NCBI GenBank assembly: GCA_023375675.1
Contig: JALQBC010000001.1
Coordinates: forward strand, 1,798,001-1,862,000
Length of the DNA stretch: 64,000 bases
From: Cytospora piceicola
Lineage: Eukaryota; Ascomycota; Sordariomycetes; Diaporthales; Cytosporaceae
Reading direction: 5' to 3'
The notes beneath the pieces were generated by a model. The model saw only the letters and a program-made list of their open reading frames with translations, did no database searches and was not told the origin of the DNA. Position 1 is the first letter of the stretch. The number at the start of each line of letters is the position of its first letter. Made by a program: the position numbers and the translations under genes. Below, in pieces: positions 10,531-22,249 of this stretch.

Positions 10531-13500
10531 ATGGACGGTTCCTCCTCCACCGCCGCCCCCGCCGAGAAACGACGCCGCCGGCCCCCTTTGGCGTGCATCG
10601 CCTGCCGACGCCGAAAGGTCCGGTGCGACAGGAAATTACCGTGTCAGAACTGTGTGCGCGCCCGACGGGCTACTTCCTGTGCCTATGTCCCGGATGAGCG
10701 CATCGAGTCCAGGGACGATGGCGCCCCGGGCTTTGCAGATGGCTTGGGTACCGGCTCGCGCAACCCGCAACAGGAGGATGTAGTCTCCGCGTCTTACTTG
10801 AGTCCCACAGCTTCCCACAACAGCACCTCCAATGCCACCCCGGAGCAGCTGGCCGAGAGGGTCAGGCAGCTCGAGCAGCAACTAAACCAAGTCCTTGACG
10901 CCAGGAGTGCTAAGACTACTACTACCGCGCCGCCTGAGGTCCCCAGTGCGAACCCTCCTTCGAGTTTTCTCGGCCCGGAGCACTGGCAGGTTGGCAGTCT
11001 TGGGACGCCTGGACACGGGATACAGCCGCAGATACGAAGCTCCAAGAAGAACGAAAACACCGAGGAGAATGCCTCCTCCGCTGTGAATGCGACTGCTATC
11101 TTGGCCAAGTCCAGGTACCTTGGTAATAGTCACTGGATACATGGTGTTACACTCGTGAGTTTTGTCATTTCTCCTTTAGTTAGTCCCCTTTTCCAGGAAT
11201 GTTCCAACCCCATGGGGAAAGCTCACGCACTTTCTTTCCATCTGCGAAACATACGGGTCATGTTTCTCATCTACCAACTACTATACCATCTGTATATCAA
11301 ATATCCTTGCCACCCTGTCTCCTGTTACACCCATTGCTGTCGAATGCATCGAGTTTCCCCGCGCGTTGTGCATATTCCCGTCATCCCGATGAGCTCAAGT
11401 CTTGTTTCATGATACCCAGTATTCAAGTCTTGTGGTTTTTTTTGGGGGGGTTTTATTTTTTTTGGAGTCCCAGTATAGCCACCATGGCATTCCGAAGATC
11501 AAGATCTCATATCGGATACACTGCCGGGGAACAGGACCTGTCCACAACCAACCCAGCCCCAAGTGAAACACACACTGCCAATATTGGCTCCTCAGACATC
11601 TCAACGCTACCAGGACACAAGAGAGTACATCTAACATTGTCGCAGTTTCCTCGCCTCATGATGTTCCTCCAGACCCTAGATTCTGATAAAGGATCCGAGG
11701 CCTATCAAGCAGTGGCTGCCTCAAAAGCCCTGGGACGTCAGATCAAGGCCGCACGGGTCCCACCCATTCTCTCCCTGGAGTTTGGCAAGCACATAGTGTC
11801 TAGAGAACTTGCGGACGAGCTCATAGAGTCGTACTTCAGAACCTTTGAGACTGTCTACCGGATTCTTCATGTCCCGTCTTTCCGGCTCGAATACATGCGT
11901 TACTGGCAGAACCCCAAAGGGGCGAGGGAGGCCTTCGTCATCCAGCTCCAGCTGTGCATGGCGCTTGGCGCCGTGCTCCATGATGACACATACTCCCTCA
12001 GGTGCATCGCTGTGCGCTGGGTGTATGAAGCTCGATTGTGGCTCCTCCAGCCCTCAGAAAAATCCCGCCTGAACCTCTCCGGCCTGCAAGCCTGGTGCCT
12101 CATCCACCTCGCCCGTGACGTCTGCGGAATCGGAGGAGACCTAGTATGGGCTTCGGCCGGGACCATGATGCGAATGGCACTGTATATCGGCCTCCACAGG
12201 GACCCAGTCCATCTCCCCAAGATGTCCTTGCTTGCGGCAGAGACTCGGCGTCGGGTATGGGCAACTATCCTAGAGATCCTCGTGCAATCCAGCATGGACT
12301 CCGGTGGCCCTCCCCTGATCACCCCGGATGACTACGACACGAAGCCTCCCGGAAATTACAATGACGAAGATCTCGTTGCAGATGCCACACCCGCCGAGAC
12401 GCCAGCGCCCAAGCCAATTTCCACATTCACCGACACTTCCATACAGATCACCCTCCTCAAGTGCATCAAAACACGTCTTGACATTGCAGCTTACCTCAAC
12501 GAGTTCCGCTCCGTCACGAGCTACGACAAGTCCCTATTGCTCAACTCGGCACTTACCACAGTCTCAAGGAGCCTAGACGCGCTCATTCGGGTGTACCAGA
12601 GCCAACAGCCCGGCCCCTCAAGTTTCCAGCTTCGCATCGTTGAGCACATGATTCAGCGATACTTCCTCGCCCTACATCTCCCCTGGCTTGGCTCGGCACG
12701 AGAGGACCCTCGATACTACTTCAGCCGTAAGTTGTGCGTCGAGATAGGCCTGCGGTATCACAAGGAGGCCAAAGCGCATGGCTATATAGGTGCGGTTGAT
12801 GGGGCGTTCCAGGCACCGGATGACTTCGGTCGTCTGCTCATATGCGGCTCTGGGGGGTTCCGGTATATCGGGACACAGTGCCTGATTACAGCGACCCTCG
12901 AATTGCTGTGGGAGCTCGAAGAGCGCATGGAGGGGGAGCGGAGTCTTGGGCTCGGGGAAAGTTCCGCCCTCGACTCCACTCCAGCAGTGGCAACCCCTTC
13001 GACGGCAAGCACACCATGCATGAGCATCGGTCTCATCCTCGGGTCCTCTGGGCAAGACTTCGAGATGCTTGATATACTGCGGCACAGCGCCACATGGATG
13101 AGGGCAAGGATCAAGGCTGGCGAGGTCAACATCAAGGGGTACCTCTTTACGCGCGCGATGCTGACTGAGGCCGAGGGTCTGGCCAGGGGCGCTGGCGACG
13201 AGGAACTTAATGACAATCTGAAGGAAGTTGGTTTGGAAGCGGCCAAGGACGCATTCTCCCTGCTCAAGGAGATGTACGATGCGCGGGGTAACACTGGCCC
13301 TCTTGCAGGGGATGCAGACCTGGGTGGACGCGGCCGTACGCCGAGGTATACCGGCATGAACGGGGTTCCGGTCCCAATCGAGGGTGCTGAGGACGAGCCC
13401 CCTGCCATTGACGCTGGGGGCGGTGGAGATATAAGTAGTGATTGGGACTGGAATATTGTAAGTGTTTGCTTTCCCTGTTGGGGTCCCATATGCCACGGCG

Positions 13501-13603
13501 TCCTACTGACACTTTATAGTTGCAGGATCCCGGCTTCAATTTCAACTTCAACCTCAGTCTTGGTGGGATGGACTTGGTCTTTGGAAACCCGAGCATGTAC
13601 TAG
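10531..13603 (+). CDS. Zn2Cys6 transcription factor with fungal-specific middle homology region
   Basis: Model: join(10531..11154, 11646..13457, 13526..13603), 837 residues. The binuclear zinc cluster is at residues 22-50: C-x2-C-x6-C-x5-C-x2-C-x8-C, preceded by a basic stretch EKRRRRPP. A coiled-coil dimerisation segment follows (about 108-130, EQLAERVRQLEQQLNQVLDA). Exon 1 ends at HWIHGVTL before donor GTGAGT (11155); exon 2 starts FPRLMMFLQ after CTAACATTGTCGCAG (11645). All introns are phase 0. The region around ELADELIESYFRTFETVYRI to RRRVWATILEI is the usual fungal_trans domain. Exon 3, after donor GTAAGT at 13458 and acceptor TTGCAG at 13525, adds DPGFNFNFNLSLGGMDLVFG and ends MY. Intron 1 is long (491 bp) for a fungus and could hide an alternative exon. 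Target genes are unknown. Confidence 0.85.
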
Positions 13604-13722
13604 ACCAGCGTATGGCGCAGACGTACAAAGGTACCTAGCAAGAGCTGTATACCTACCTAAGGGGTATTTGGTGACCAGATTGTCTGACGTGGCCCTGGAC
13701 GAGGCAGAGAAATTTGGCAACA

Positions 13723-14715
13723 ATGAGTCTCAACTCGGCCAATCTTGCTCTCGAGCAAACAGAGCAAATCCCTCTTCCCTCCCTCAAGTTGTGGATTCCA
13801 GCTCAAGGTGGCGGATGCTGTGTTTTACCTTCTCCCGTTTGGCTGCATAAGGCAACAACAGCACTCCATGGCAACTCTCCCAGGTCCACCCCCACATTAA
13901 GGATTACGCTTGCCACGGCGACGGCGCCTCTCTGTTTCTCAGTTTGTGTGGACAGGACAACCCACATACCACCATCCCGGGTGATGGCCGCCCAGCCGAG
14001 CTCAGGCTTCACGCCTCTGATGACAAACTACAACAGCGAGAAGCCACCACCGCGGCAACGGTCCTTCACGTGTTGCTATCCTCAAACGAGAACGCCAAGT
14101 CTTGACAGCGCTTCGGTCACCATCACCCATAGAATCAAGATCACTTCAACTGTCGTGGAAACGTTAGTATCGACGAAGTCGGAGACGACAAGTCCTGTGG
14201 TCGAGACTGCATCGAGGGAAGGTTCTGTAACCACTATAACAACGCCCTCCAGCCAGTTCTATCCTATAAGCCCAGGTAGTATCAACACCACACCGGGTAC
14301 GAATAGAAGCGACTGCTTGGTCACATCCAGCAACGGTTGCCATCATTATCCCAGCTCAGAAGGCAGATCTTTGGCTCTTCCATCTACGTTCAGCACTCGC
14401 GCCATCACCAGCTGGAGAGACCTCCAGACCTCCGCTGCTGGTCGAGAGAACAGAACCAGTGGTGCATACCCGTCTCGTAAATACTCACCTGCAGTGTCAA
14501 AGAGTGAAACCAGCCAGCACTCGGATGTTGATGAGAGACGGGATGCGATCAATGTTCTGGAAAAATTGAAGAAGCTGACCTCGGCAGGACTCAGAGCGTA
14601 CAAGCACTCCACTCTGACAAGGGTCAAGAGTGTGAAGGCAATTGTGCAGAAGGTCGACGACCTGATTGCAGCGTTCGATACGACTCTGGGTCGGCATGGT
14701 GGTACGGAGACTTGA
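13723..14715 (+). CDS. Hypothetical Ser/Thr-rich protein with C-terminal helix
   Basis: Single open frame of 330 codons from the first ATG (13723). It starts 120 bp after the regulator's stop on the same strand. Residues ~120-260 are low-complexity Ser/Thr/Pro. The last ~75 (ERRDAINVLEKLKKLTSAGL... VQKVDDLIAAFDTTLGR) look like one or two amphipathic helices. No family is recognised and there is no signal peptide. A later start at the ATG at 13984 is possible. A minus-strand ORF of 170 codons overlaps the 3' end, so strand choice rests only on length and composition. It may not be a real gene. Confidence 0.35.
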   Translation: MSLNSANLALEQTEQIPLPSLKLWIPAQGGGCCVLPSPVWLHKATTALHGNSPRSTPTLRITLATATAPLCFSVCVDRTTHIPPSRVMAAQPSSGFTPLMTNYNSEKPPPRQRSFTCCYPQTRTPSLDSASVTITHRIKITSTVVETLVSTKSETTSPVVETASREGSVTTITTPSSQFYPISPGSINTTPGTNRSDCLVTSSNGCHHYPSSEGRSLALPSTFSTRAITSWRDLQTSAAGRENRTSGAYPSRKYSPAVSKSETSQHSDVDERRDAINVLEKLKKLTSAGLRAYKHSTLTRVKSVKAIVQKVDDLIAAFDTTLGRHGGTET

Positions 14716-15800
14716 TCATCCTGACGGACGTAGCGGGAAGGTTTCACATGAACGTTGGTTGCTGGCCACGTTGGTTGGGGATTCGGAGTGTCTTTACTGG
14801 GAGCATTGGTGTTCCTGAAAGAGGTTGGGATTTTTTCTGCCGCAACAGAATTGGACATTGCACAACCGGTGACCTATCTGTACTCCAAACGGCCGTTCAA
14901 CATGTACTTCTCCAGATATTGATGTATCTTTCTCTGAAACGTGGTACCATTTTTTCGTGGTTTTGTGGCACACCACGGCTCATTGGAAGCTGGTCTGTCC
15001 CCTGATATCATCATTTTTAGCATGAGTGTACGTTGCTAGGCATGCAGCATGCTGCCGAAACGTCAGAAAGCAGCCAAGGGATCACTTAGATGCGAGTGTC
15101 TTGGACGATCCGAAGGGATATATGTCTCACGAAACAGCCCGTCCCCGAGCTCCTTGTATCCCCGTGAAACCTTCAGCATTTTCTCACATCTGATTGCCTC
15201 CCGTCAAGTCAGCCTCGCGTGCGAGAATGCTGGATAACGTCTATATCCTGAGCTTGCCGGCTGTTCCGGTCTGCGCTCCCTTGCCTAGGGGAGGGAGTCT
15301 TACCGTTTAACATCTCATCAAGTCGATTGGGTATATTCAAGACATGTCACATACTCTACCCTCGATTGTGATGCCTTGTGTCTTTACCCAGGACAGGTCT
15401 CACAAGTACGGCAGTGACCCGTATCTGCCAACATCTGTCAGATCGGATGGCACAAGCATCCCGGAATTCCTTCCGGAGACGTTTCTGTACAACATGAACC
15501 TTAACGTCGTCGAGTCAAGTGGAGGCCGTGGCGAGTCCCTGCTGATCCCCCACGAGCTTGCTTCTGCGGTATCCCCCCCCCCCTTGCATCACGTCCTCCA
15601 TTCCTGTAACATGTGTAGTAACACATGTCAGCCATCTTCAGGACTACTTCATAACCCTTAATATGAGGTCGACTGCAGGATACTCTGCTTTCCTAGACCT
15701 AACTGCTCCACTCCAGTCCAGTTCTTCACCCTGAACCCAAAGGACTGACGATACAGTCTCAACATCAATTTTTTACTGTCTCTCACCCAGACTGCCCATC
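14716..15800. other. Intergenic, no gene seen
   Basis: About 1.1 kb with only a 105-codon ORF (15,344-15,661) lacking recognisable features, and a C-run at about 15,571-15,582. The final ~100 bp (CTCAACATC, TCTCTCACCCAG before the ATG) look like the 5' UTR of the next gene. Confidence 0.4.
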
Positions 15801-16955
15801 ATGTTGTGCTCTTCTCACCTGGCCATCATCTCCATCCTGCTGGCCGCATCCTCATCCACCCCCTTCATTCCCCGAGATGATGGCGCACTAGCCGACCTCA
15901 CCGAGGATCTCATGGAGCCGGTGGAGAACTTCATAACACCAGCCGTGCCGAGACAGGTCTACACCGGCCACCACGGACAGGCCGACGAGCAGGCACTCGC
16001 CACCGAAGCGGCGCTCCCGATCCCGAGGGCCAGGAAATTATACGACTCCGACAGTGAGGAGTACGGAGCCGCGCACCGCCGCCCACGCCGCCCACGCCAA
16101 GGACCCGAGATCCCCGAGGAACCGTCCCCGACCATCCTCTGCCCGATCCCCCTGCAGACCGTGAGGGTGACGGTCCGCTCGACCATAACCATGGTCATGA
16201 ACGTGGCGACGCTGTGGCCAAGGGCCCTCACCACGCCGAGCGAGCTCCGCGCCCGCGCCCGCGCCGGCGGCGACGACGACGACGCGCCGCCCATCCCGAC
16301 GGCCGACCTGCTCCTCAACCGCCTCGAGGCGCGGGGCGAGGGCTGGAACAAGCAGGTGCTCGAGGGGGTGGTCAGGAACGACGAGCCCCAGGGCGGCAAC
16401 GACCTGCTGCTCTACGGCCCGGGCGGCCTCGCCACGCCCCCGCTGGTGCCTGCGCTCGCGACAGCCGCGTCCACGGCGTCGCACGTCGCGTCCGCGCTTC
16501 CCACCGCGTCGTCTTCCTCGTCGGCCACGGGGACGACGTCCTCGGGTGTCGTCGCCGAGGTGACGCCCACCGCCCTTGTCCAGCAGGCGTGCACCACGAC
16601 CATGCTGGGCAACCTCGCCAAGCCGTGCCAGGCGGCCGGGGCCGGGGCCTTGACCGTGTACACGTCGACCGTGACGGTCTACTCCCCCGTCGACTGCGGC
16701 GCGTGCACGAGCCTGCGTATCATCCAGCCCAAGTGGGGGTGCCCCTTCATGTCGGTCACGACCGAGGTGACGGCGGACTGCGCATACACGTGGACGTCCT
16801 ATCTCTGTTCGGGGGCCACGACGCCTTCGGACGCGGCCGCGACCCCGACGGACACGGCGAGTCTGGAAATTCTGGCGACCTCGTCGTCGCTGTCAAGCTT
16901 GGCGGGATCCCCGACTGAGTTGACATCGTCGGTGGCGGCAACGGATCTAATTTAG
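15801..16955 (+). CDS. Probable secreted hypothetical protein
   Basis: Single exon, 384 residues. The N-terminus MLCSSHLAIISILLAASSST is a good signal peptide, cleaved near residue 18-20. The middle is acidic and basic low complexity (GGDDDDAPP, RRPRRPRQG). It is followed by an Ala/Ser/Thr-rich linker and a cysteine-bearing segment (about 265-345: ACTTTML, KPCQAA, DCGACTSLRI, GCPFMS, DCAYTW, LCSG). The tail is Ser/Thr-rich, but I see no clear C-terminal hydrophobic GPI segment. No Kex2-processed repeat or enzyme motif is visible. The third-position GC is much higher than in neighbouring DNA, which supports it as a real gene. The function is not known; an extracellular or wall-associated protein is an inference from architecture. 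Confidence 0.65.
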   Translation: MLCSSHLAIISILLAASSSTPFIPRDDGALADLTEDLMEPVENFITPAVPRQVYTGHHGQADEQALATEAALPIPRARKLYDSDSEEYGAAHRRPRRPRQGPEIPEEPSPTILCPIPLQTVRVTVRSTITMVMNVATLWPRALTTPSELRARARAGGDDDDAPPIPTADLLLNRLEARGEGWNKQVLEGVVRNDEPQGGNDLLLYGPGGLATPPLVPALATAASTASHVASALPTASSSSSATGTTSSGVVAEVTPTALVQQACTTTMLGNLAKPCQAAGAGALTVYTSTVTVYSPVDCGACTSLRIIQPKWGCPFMSVTTEVTADCAYTWTSYLCSGATTPSDAAATPTDTASLEILATSSSLSSLAGSPTELTSSVAATDLI

Positions 16956-17767
16956 GGATCTCTCGTTGCCGGCGTTGTCGAGCCATGGAGACTACCTGCT
17001 GGATGACAAAGCTAGACTCCATGCAGGACCGGGCGCTGAGGGAGGACGAAAACTGAAACGAAAGTGTGTGGTGCATATTATTGCGAAGTGCTGTTCATTT
17101 TGCGTGCCTTTATGCGTGCTTCAACATTGCAAATGCGTGGTGCCCGGGCCGGATTGCATTGTCTTTGCTGAGGGGATGCTGAAAGAGATAACACTGATTG
17201 AGCATGATAGTAGAAAGAACGTACCTATAGTTTCCGCTGTGTTAGTTTCCGCTGTATTAGTTTCCGCTGTATTTCAGACCATAATCGCGCAACTGCTTAT
17301 CCAATATAATCTGATAGATGACAATGCTGGCCAGTGTCAAAAAGTCGTAAACGGTTCTTAGAGAGGAATATCGGGAGGGGGCGCGAATCCGGACAAGTTG
17401 TTCAGTCACTCGAACAAGTCCATCCACACACCACCTTGAAGAAACTCCTTTTAGTATTCCCACTTCTACCCTAACACCCATCGAAACCCTATAAATAAGA
17501 ATGAAAAAAGAGATCTCTGGTGTCCCCAAAGATCTCGAAACTATAGAACAAGAAGGCTAGTTCATTAAACGGCCTATCCGCAACACCTCTATCGTACCCG
17601 TAAGCCCCGTTTATCTCCCCATCATCCTCGCACTGGCATCGCCCCCTTCCCGATCCACAATGTTACTTGTGGCATCACTCTTCATAGAAACCACACTGCC
17701 TCTCCTCGGTCCGTCGCCATTATAGGCCATGTCCCTGTCAAGCGAGAGTAAATTTTCTCCATTTTCG
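16956..17767. other. Intergenic up to island edge
   Basis: About 0.8 kb with no convincing gene. Three direct copies of a 15 bp unit (TAGTTTCCGCTGTAT type) lie at about 17,228-17,272. Composition is still normal here (CA and TG present) and changes abruptly after 17,768. Confidence 0.5.
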
Positions 17768-17876
17768 GCAGGTCTTAACTCCTAAGACACTGTTTCTAGA
17801 GTATATCTCGAGTCTGATATATATTTTTAGAGTGTATTTTCGAGTATAATATATATTTTTAGAATATATCTTCGAG
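17768..17876 (+). repeat. Left terminal inverted repeat and subterminal repeats of island
   Basis: Starts GCAGGTCTTAACTCCTAAGA, then CACTGT. Three imperfect copies of a ~31 bp unit follow (TTCTAGAGTATATCTCGAGT, TTTTAGAGTGTATTTTCGAG, TTTTAGAATATATCTTCGAG). The same words appear inverted at 58,260-58,379. Confidence 0.75.
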
Positions 17877-18175
17877 TCTAATATATATATCGTAAGTTTT
17901 ACGAGTCTAGCCCTCGACCTTCGAATCTAATCGTAGCTATCTCTATCGCCCTTAACCTTCGAATCTAATCGTAGCTATCTCTATCGCCCTCGACCGTCGC
18001 CTTCGAGTTTAATCGTAGCTATCTGTTTTTATATCGCCTTCGACCCTCGACCCTTAGCCTTCGAGTTTAATTGTTTAGCTTCCGCTACAGCTTCCGCTAC
18101 GCCTTTTATTACGCCTTCGAGCCTTAGCTAATAGTCCTTTATTTATCTAACCGTAGCCGTGTAAGTAGTATTTCT

Positions 18176-18545
18176 AGTACCTTTTATAGTCGGTCCGCCC
18201 CGGAAGATTTACGTATAATACCTTTTATAGTCGGTCCGCTATAAAACACGTAATGTATAACTACGATACCCCTAATAGTCGGTTCGCCTCGGAAGATCTA
18301 TAATAGCTACGATACCTTTTATAGTCGGTCTGCTACAGAATATATAATATATAGCTACGATACCTCTTACAGTCGGTCCGCTATAGAACTAACTGCCTAA
18401 GTAATAGCTACGATACCTTTTACAGTCGGTCCGCTATAAAACATATAACGTATAGCTATAATACCTCTTACGGTCGGTCTACCTTAGAAGATCTATAATA
18501 GCTATAATACCTTTTACAGTCGGTCTGCTATAGAATACGTAACTA
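18176..18545. repeat. Subterminal tandem array, ~40-55 bp units
   Basis: About eight imperfect copies of a unit containing ATACCTTTTATAGTCGGTCC and GCTATAGAA, differing mainly by C/T and G/A. Upstream (17,900-18,060) there are shorter repeats of CGAATCTAATCGTAGCTATC. They are all near the left end only. Confidence 0.8.
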
Positions 18546-20089
18546 CCTATATAATAACCTTACTTTTACGCCTATTAGGCCCTTTATAACTAACCTTCTA
18601 GCTACGATTCTTATATCGCCTATATCTTATTCTATAGCTGTTTAAAGTATTAAAATAGCTACTTAAAAACCTAAGTAATTTCGAATATTTTAACTAACTT
18701 TAAGTTAATATTATTTAGTACTAACTATTTTAATATTAGATATTATATATATAGAAAAAGAGTAGGAGATATTAAATACTTAAAAAAGGTATATATACCG
18801 GCGTAATATTTAATTTATAATTTTACTTTAAAAAACGTATACGTCGGCGTAAACTATAAATAAATAAATAAAAAGCTTTATAAGACATATACGCCGATAT
18901 AAAACTAAATATTTAAATTAAACTAAAAACCTTATACGAAAACGTTTTACTAAACTAAGTTTAAAAACAAGTTTATAAAGGTATACTTAGCTATACGTAG
19001 CTAGATATAACCTTTACCTATTAAAGCGTTTACTTTATTAAAAGTAAACTTTAATATAAGATCTTCGAGGACTTTATAAACAAAACCGCGAAATATTTTA
19101 ACCTATTAAGCTTTAATTCTGCCGGCTAAAGTATTTATAAAGACGCGATAGGCCGGCTTTACCGGGCCGGTAATAGCGGTATAAATATAGCCGCTTCGAG
19201 TATAATAAGCGTAGTATATTCTTATACTTAAAAGACTATTTTCGAAGACGTCGAAGTATTATTTTATACTTCGACTAGCTAAAGCCGATTTTATATAACT
19301 AATATATAAGTCGGCGTATAAGCTGCTTTCGAATACTTTAGGCTCGAAGGGGTTTTTTTTAACTTTATTACTAGCTTTACTTTTAGCTTTTTAAAAACAG
19401 GCGGACTAATAACGAGCGGCGGCGGCTATAGGCGAGCCGAGGTTATTATCGTTATTATCTTTATCGTCGTCGTTATCGTTATCGGAAAGGAAGGGGGAAA
19501 GGAAGGGCTTAGCTAAACGGCTGTATATATAAGCAGCTATATATTAGTTAGTAATATAAGTAATAATATTCGAGATAAATAAGAATATAAAAGGTAGTAA
19601 TAATACTCGAGATAAGTAAAGAATATAAAAGGTAGTAATAATACTTAAGTAAACAAGGATTATAAAGGGTAGTAATAATATTCGAATAAGTAAAGAACAC
19701 GAAAGGTAATTTATATAAATAATAAATAATAAAAGGCGTAACTTATATAAGAAAAGGCTTAAGCTGTTAATCTTACTTTTATAAGCGGGTTTTAAAGCTA
19801 CGCTCTTTAATTATAAAAGTTAATAATTACTTTTAAATAGTAGTAACTAAAATAAATAAAGTAAGTTAATATATATATACTTTTAATACTGCCGGTATAG
19901 CTTTTCTTCTTACTTAGTAAGTCGTTAGTATAAAGGTTATAATCGAGCTAAAGAACGTATATACCGGCCTTTATAGCCCGGGCGGCTATAAGTAACTTAG
20001 TAAGAAAGGTAAAGGGTATTTTATCTGTATATAGTAGTTAGTTTTATAATTACTTTAATCGAGCTATAGACAGAAAGTATAATACGAAC

Positions 20090-20130
<41 letters not shown>

Positions 20131-20550
20131 GTAGTAGTAATAATAGTTATAGTAGTAGTAATAGTAATAATAGTAATAATAAGGATATTTTTTAAGCTTA
20201 ACTTTAAAAACGCGTTTAAAGGTATTTAAGTATATACTTATATTAAAATAACAGAAAGCGAAAACACGTTAATAATAGGAAGTAATTTAATTATACGTTA
20301 TATAAAGTAATTAAGCTTTTAAAAAGAGCTTTAGCCTTAAAAATAGTAAGGCCGGTATAAGCGCTAGTATACCCGGTATATTAAGTATATAAGTATATAC
20401 TTTACCTTATTAAAAATAAGTATAGTAGCTTAAAATAAGTATAATAGCTCGAGATAAGTACGGTATAGCTTCCGGGGCCTTTTAAATAAAAGAGCTTATC
20501 TACGCTATATTACGTAATTATATACTTTTAGTAGCCCCTTTTACACCTTA
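18546..20550. other. RIP-degraded DNA, possible minus-strand coding remnant
   Basis: From about 19,450 down to 18,960 the minus strand keeps a frame rich in ordinary polar residues, interrupted only by TAA/TAG of the kind RIP makes from CAA, CAG or TGG. It includes a short run of Pro/Ala codons. No family was recognised. An ATT/AGT microsatellite lies at 20,090-20,190. A dispersed word TATACGYCGGCGTAAA occurs three times near 18,790-18,900. Confidence 0.35.
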
Positions 20551-20554
20551 AGTA

Positions 20555-21220
20555 CTAACTACTTAAAAACTTACCTTAAGTATTCTAACTTTACCTTAAG
20601 TATACTAACTTTACCTTAAGTACCTTAACTTACCTTAAGCACCTTAACTCGCCTTAAGCACCTTAACTTACTTTAAGCATCTTAACTCGCCTTAAGTACC
20701 TTAACTTACTTTAAGTATCTTAACTACCTTAAGTATTCTAACTCGCTTTAAGCACCTTAACTTACCTTAAGCATTTTAACTCGCCTTAAGTATCTTAACT
20801 CGCCTTAAGTATCTTAACTCTACCTTAAGCACCTTAACTTACTTTAAGTACCTTAACTTACCTTAAGTATACTAACTACCTTAAGTATTCTAACTCGCTT
20901 TAAGCATCTTAACTCTACCTTAAGCACTCTAACTTACCTTAAGCACCTTAACTTACCTTAAGTATATTAACTACCTTAAGCATTCTAACTCGCTTTAAGT
21001 ATCTTAACTCTACTTTAAGCACCTTAACTTACCTTAAATACCCTAACTTACCTTAAGTATACTAACTACCTTAAGCATTCTAACTCGCCTTAAGTATTTT
21101 AACTCGCCTTAAGTACCCTAACTCGCCTTAAACACCTTAACTTACTTTAAGTATCTTAACCTACCTTAAGTATACTAACTTGCTTTAAGTATATTAACTT
21201 ACTTTAAGCATCTTAGTTAA
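20555..21220. repeat. Tandem array of ~17-19 bp unit
   Basis: Roughly 35 degenerate copies of CCTTAAGTATCTTAACTCG and variants, head to tail. Variation is almost only C/T or G/A. Confidence 0.9.
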
Positions 21221-21224
21221 TAAT

Positions 21225-21647
21225 AAGTAACTTAGTCGCTCGAGGTTAGTTAAGATATATAAGTTATAGTTAAAAGGCTCGAAACTAGTTTATAGTTAGT
21301 ATTAAAAGGTACTAACTCGAGGGCAGCTAAGATACTTAAAAAGTAGTTAAGAGGCTCGAAACTAGTATTAAAAGGTGTTAACTCGAAGGCAGCTAGAATG
21401 CTTAAGGTATAGTTAAGAGGCTCGATACTAGTTTATAATTAGTACTAAAAGGTGCGAACTCGAGGGCAGCTGAAATACTTAAAGAGTAGTTAGGAGGCTT
21501 AAAACTAGTATTAAAAGGTATTAATTCGAAGGCAGCTAGGATGCTTAAAAAGTAGTTAAAAGGCTTGAAACTAGTATTAAAAGGTGTTAACTCGAAGGTA
21601 GCTAAGATACTTAAAGTATAGTTAGAAGGCTTAATATTAGTTTAAAA
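21225..21647. repeat. Tandem array of ~75 bp unit containing the hairpin-family word
   Basis: About six copies of a unit with GTTAAGAGGCTCGAAACTAG, then TATTAAAAGGTGTTAACTCG and AAGGCAGCTAAGATACTTAA. The middle word matches the arm of the short hairpin repeats scattered through the island. Confidence 0.85.
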
Positions 21648-21708
21648 TTAGTATTAAAAGGTACGAACTTATAGTTAGTAACTATAAGTTTATACCCTTT
21701 AGTGCTAA
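21648..21708. repeat. Hairpin repeat copy (GTTAGTAYTAAAAGGT family), near-perfect stem
   Basis: TTAGTATTAAAAGGTACGAA starts a ~30 base arm that pairs with the arm ending CCCTTTAGTGCTAA, around a one- or two-base centre (ATAGTTAGTAACTAT). Mismatches are mostly transitions. Confidence 0.8.
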
Positions 21709-22249
21709 CCGCGAAACTTACTTAAAGTTAACGCCTTTTAGTACTAAACTTTAATACTTAGAATTAAAAAAGATATAATATATAGTATTATAAATAATAG
21801 AGAACGACTAAATATATATCTTTACTCGATATCTTAATTTTTATTATTACCTTCGTTACTATTAAAATCGTTGTTACTTTTAAATCTGTTATTACTTTCG
21901 TTTATAATATCGTTTAACGCTACCTTTTATACTAACGGCGATATATTACTACTCGACGGCTAAAAAGCGGCTAGCTATATTAAACGTCGATATATAGTAA
22001 TCTCGATTTTAGTATTTAATTTTATATCCGGGGACTAACGTTTTAAGGATCGTTTTAAAGTATACTAGTCGTTATTAGAAATCCGACGTTTTAAGGTTAG
22101 CTTTATAATACTCGAAACCGGTTATCTAATAGCGATACCTTTAACAGCACCTTTAATAAAGATACTTTTAGTAATAACACCTTTAATAATAATACTTTTA
22201 GTAAAGATACCTTTAGTAGTAATACCTTTAGTAGCTGCTATACCCTTTA

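Noticed and set aside
11199..11645. Coding sequence upstream of exon 2 in the regulator (open frame without ATG near its start)
   Set aside because: The zinc-cluster exon joins FPRLMM directly through consensus donor and acceptor in phase; the extra frame is best explained as intron.
12672..13496. 274- and 235-codon minus-strand ORFs
   Set aside because: They are antisense to the well-supported regulator exon 2 and arise from its GC-rich codon use.
15959..16918. Arg/Ala-rich overlapping ORFs on both strands of the secreted-protein gene
   Set aside because: Low-complexity shadows of a GC-rich gene; only the 15,801 frame has a signal peptide.
17760..17768. Possible target-site duplication of the giant island (TCG/TCGG near both borders)
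   Set aside because: Left flank ATTTTCG and right flank TAAAATCG share only the last three bases without extra assumptions; the other differences are transversions that RIP cannot explain.
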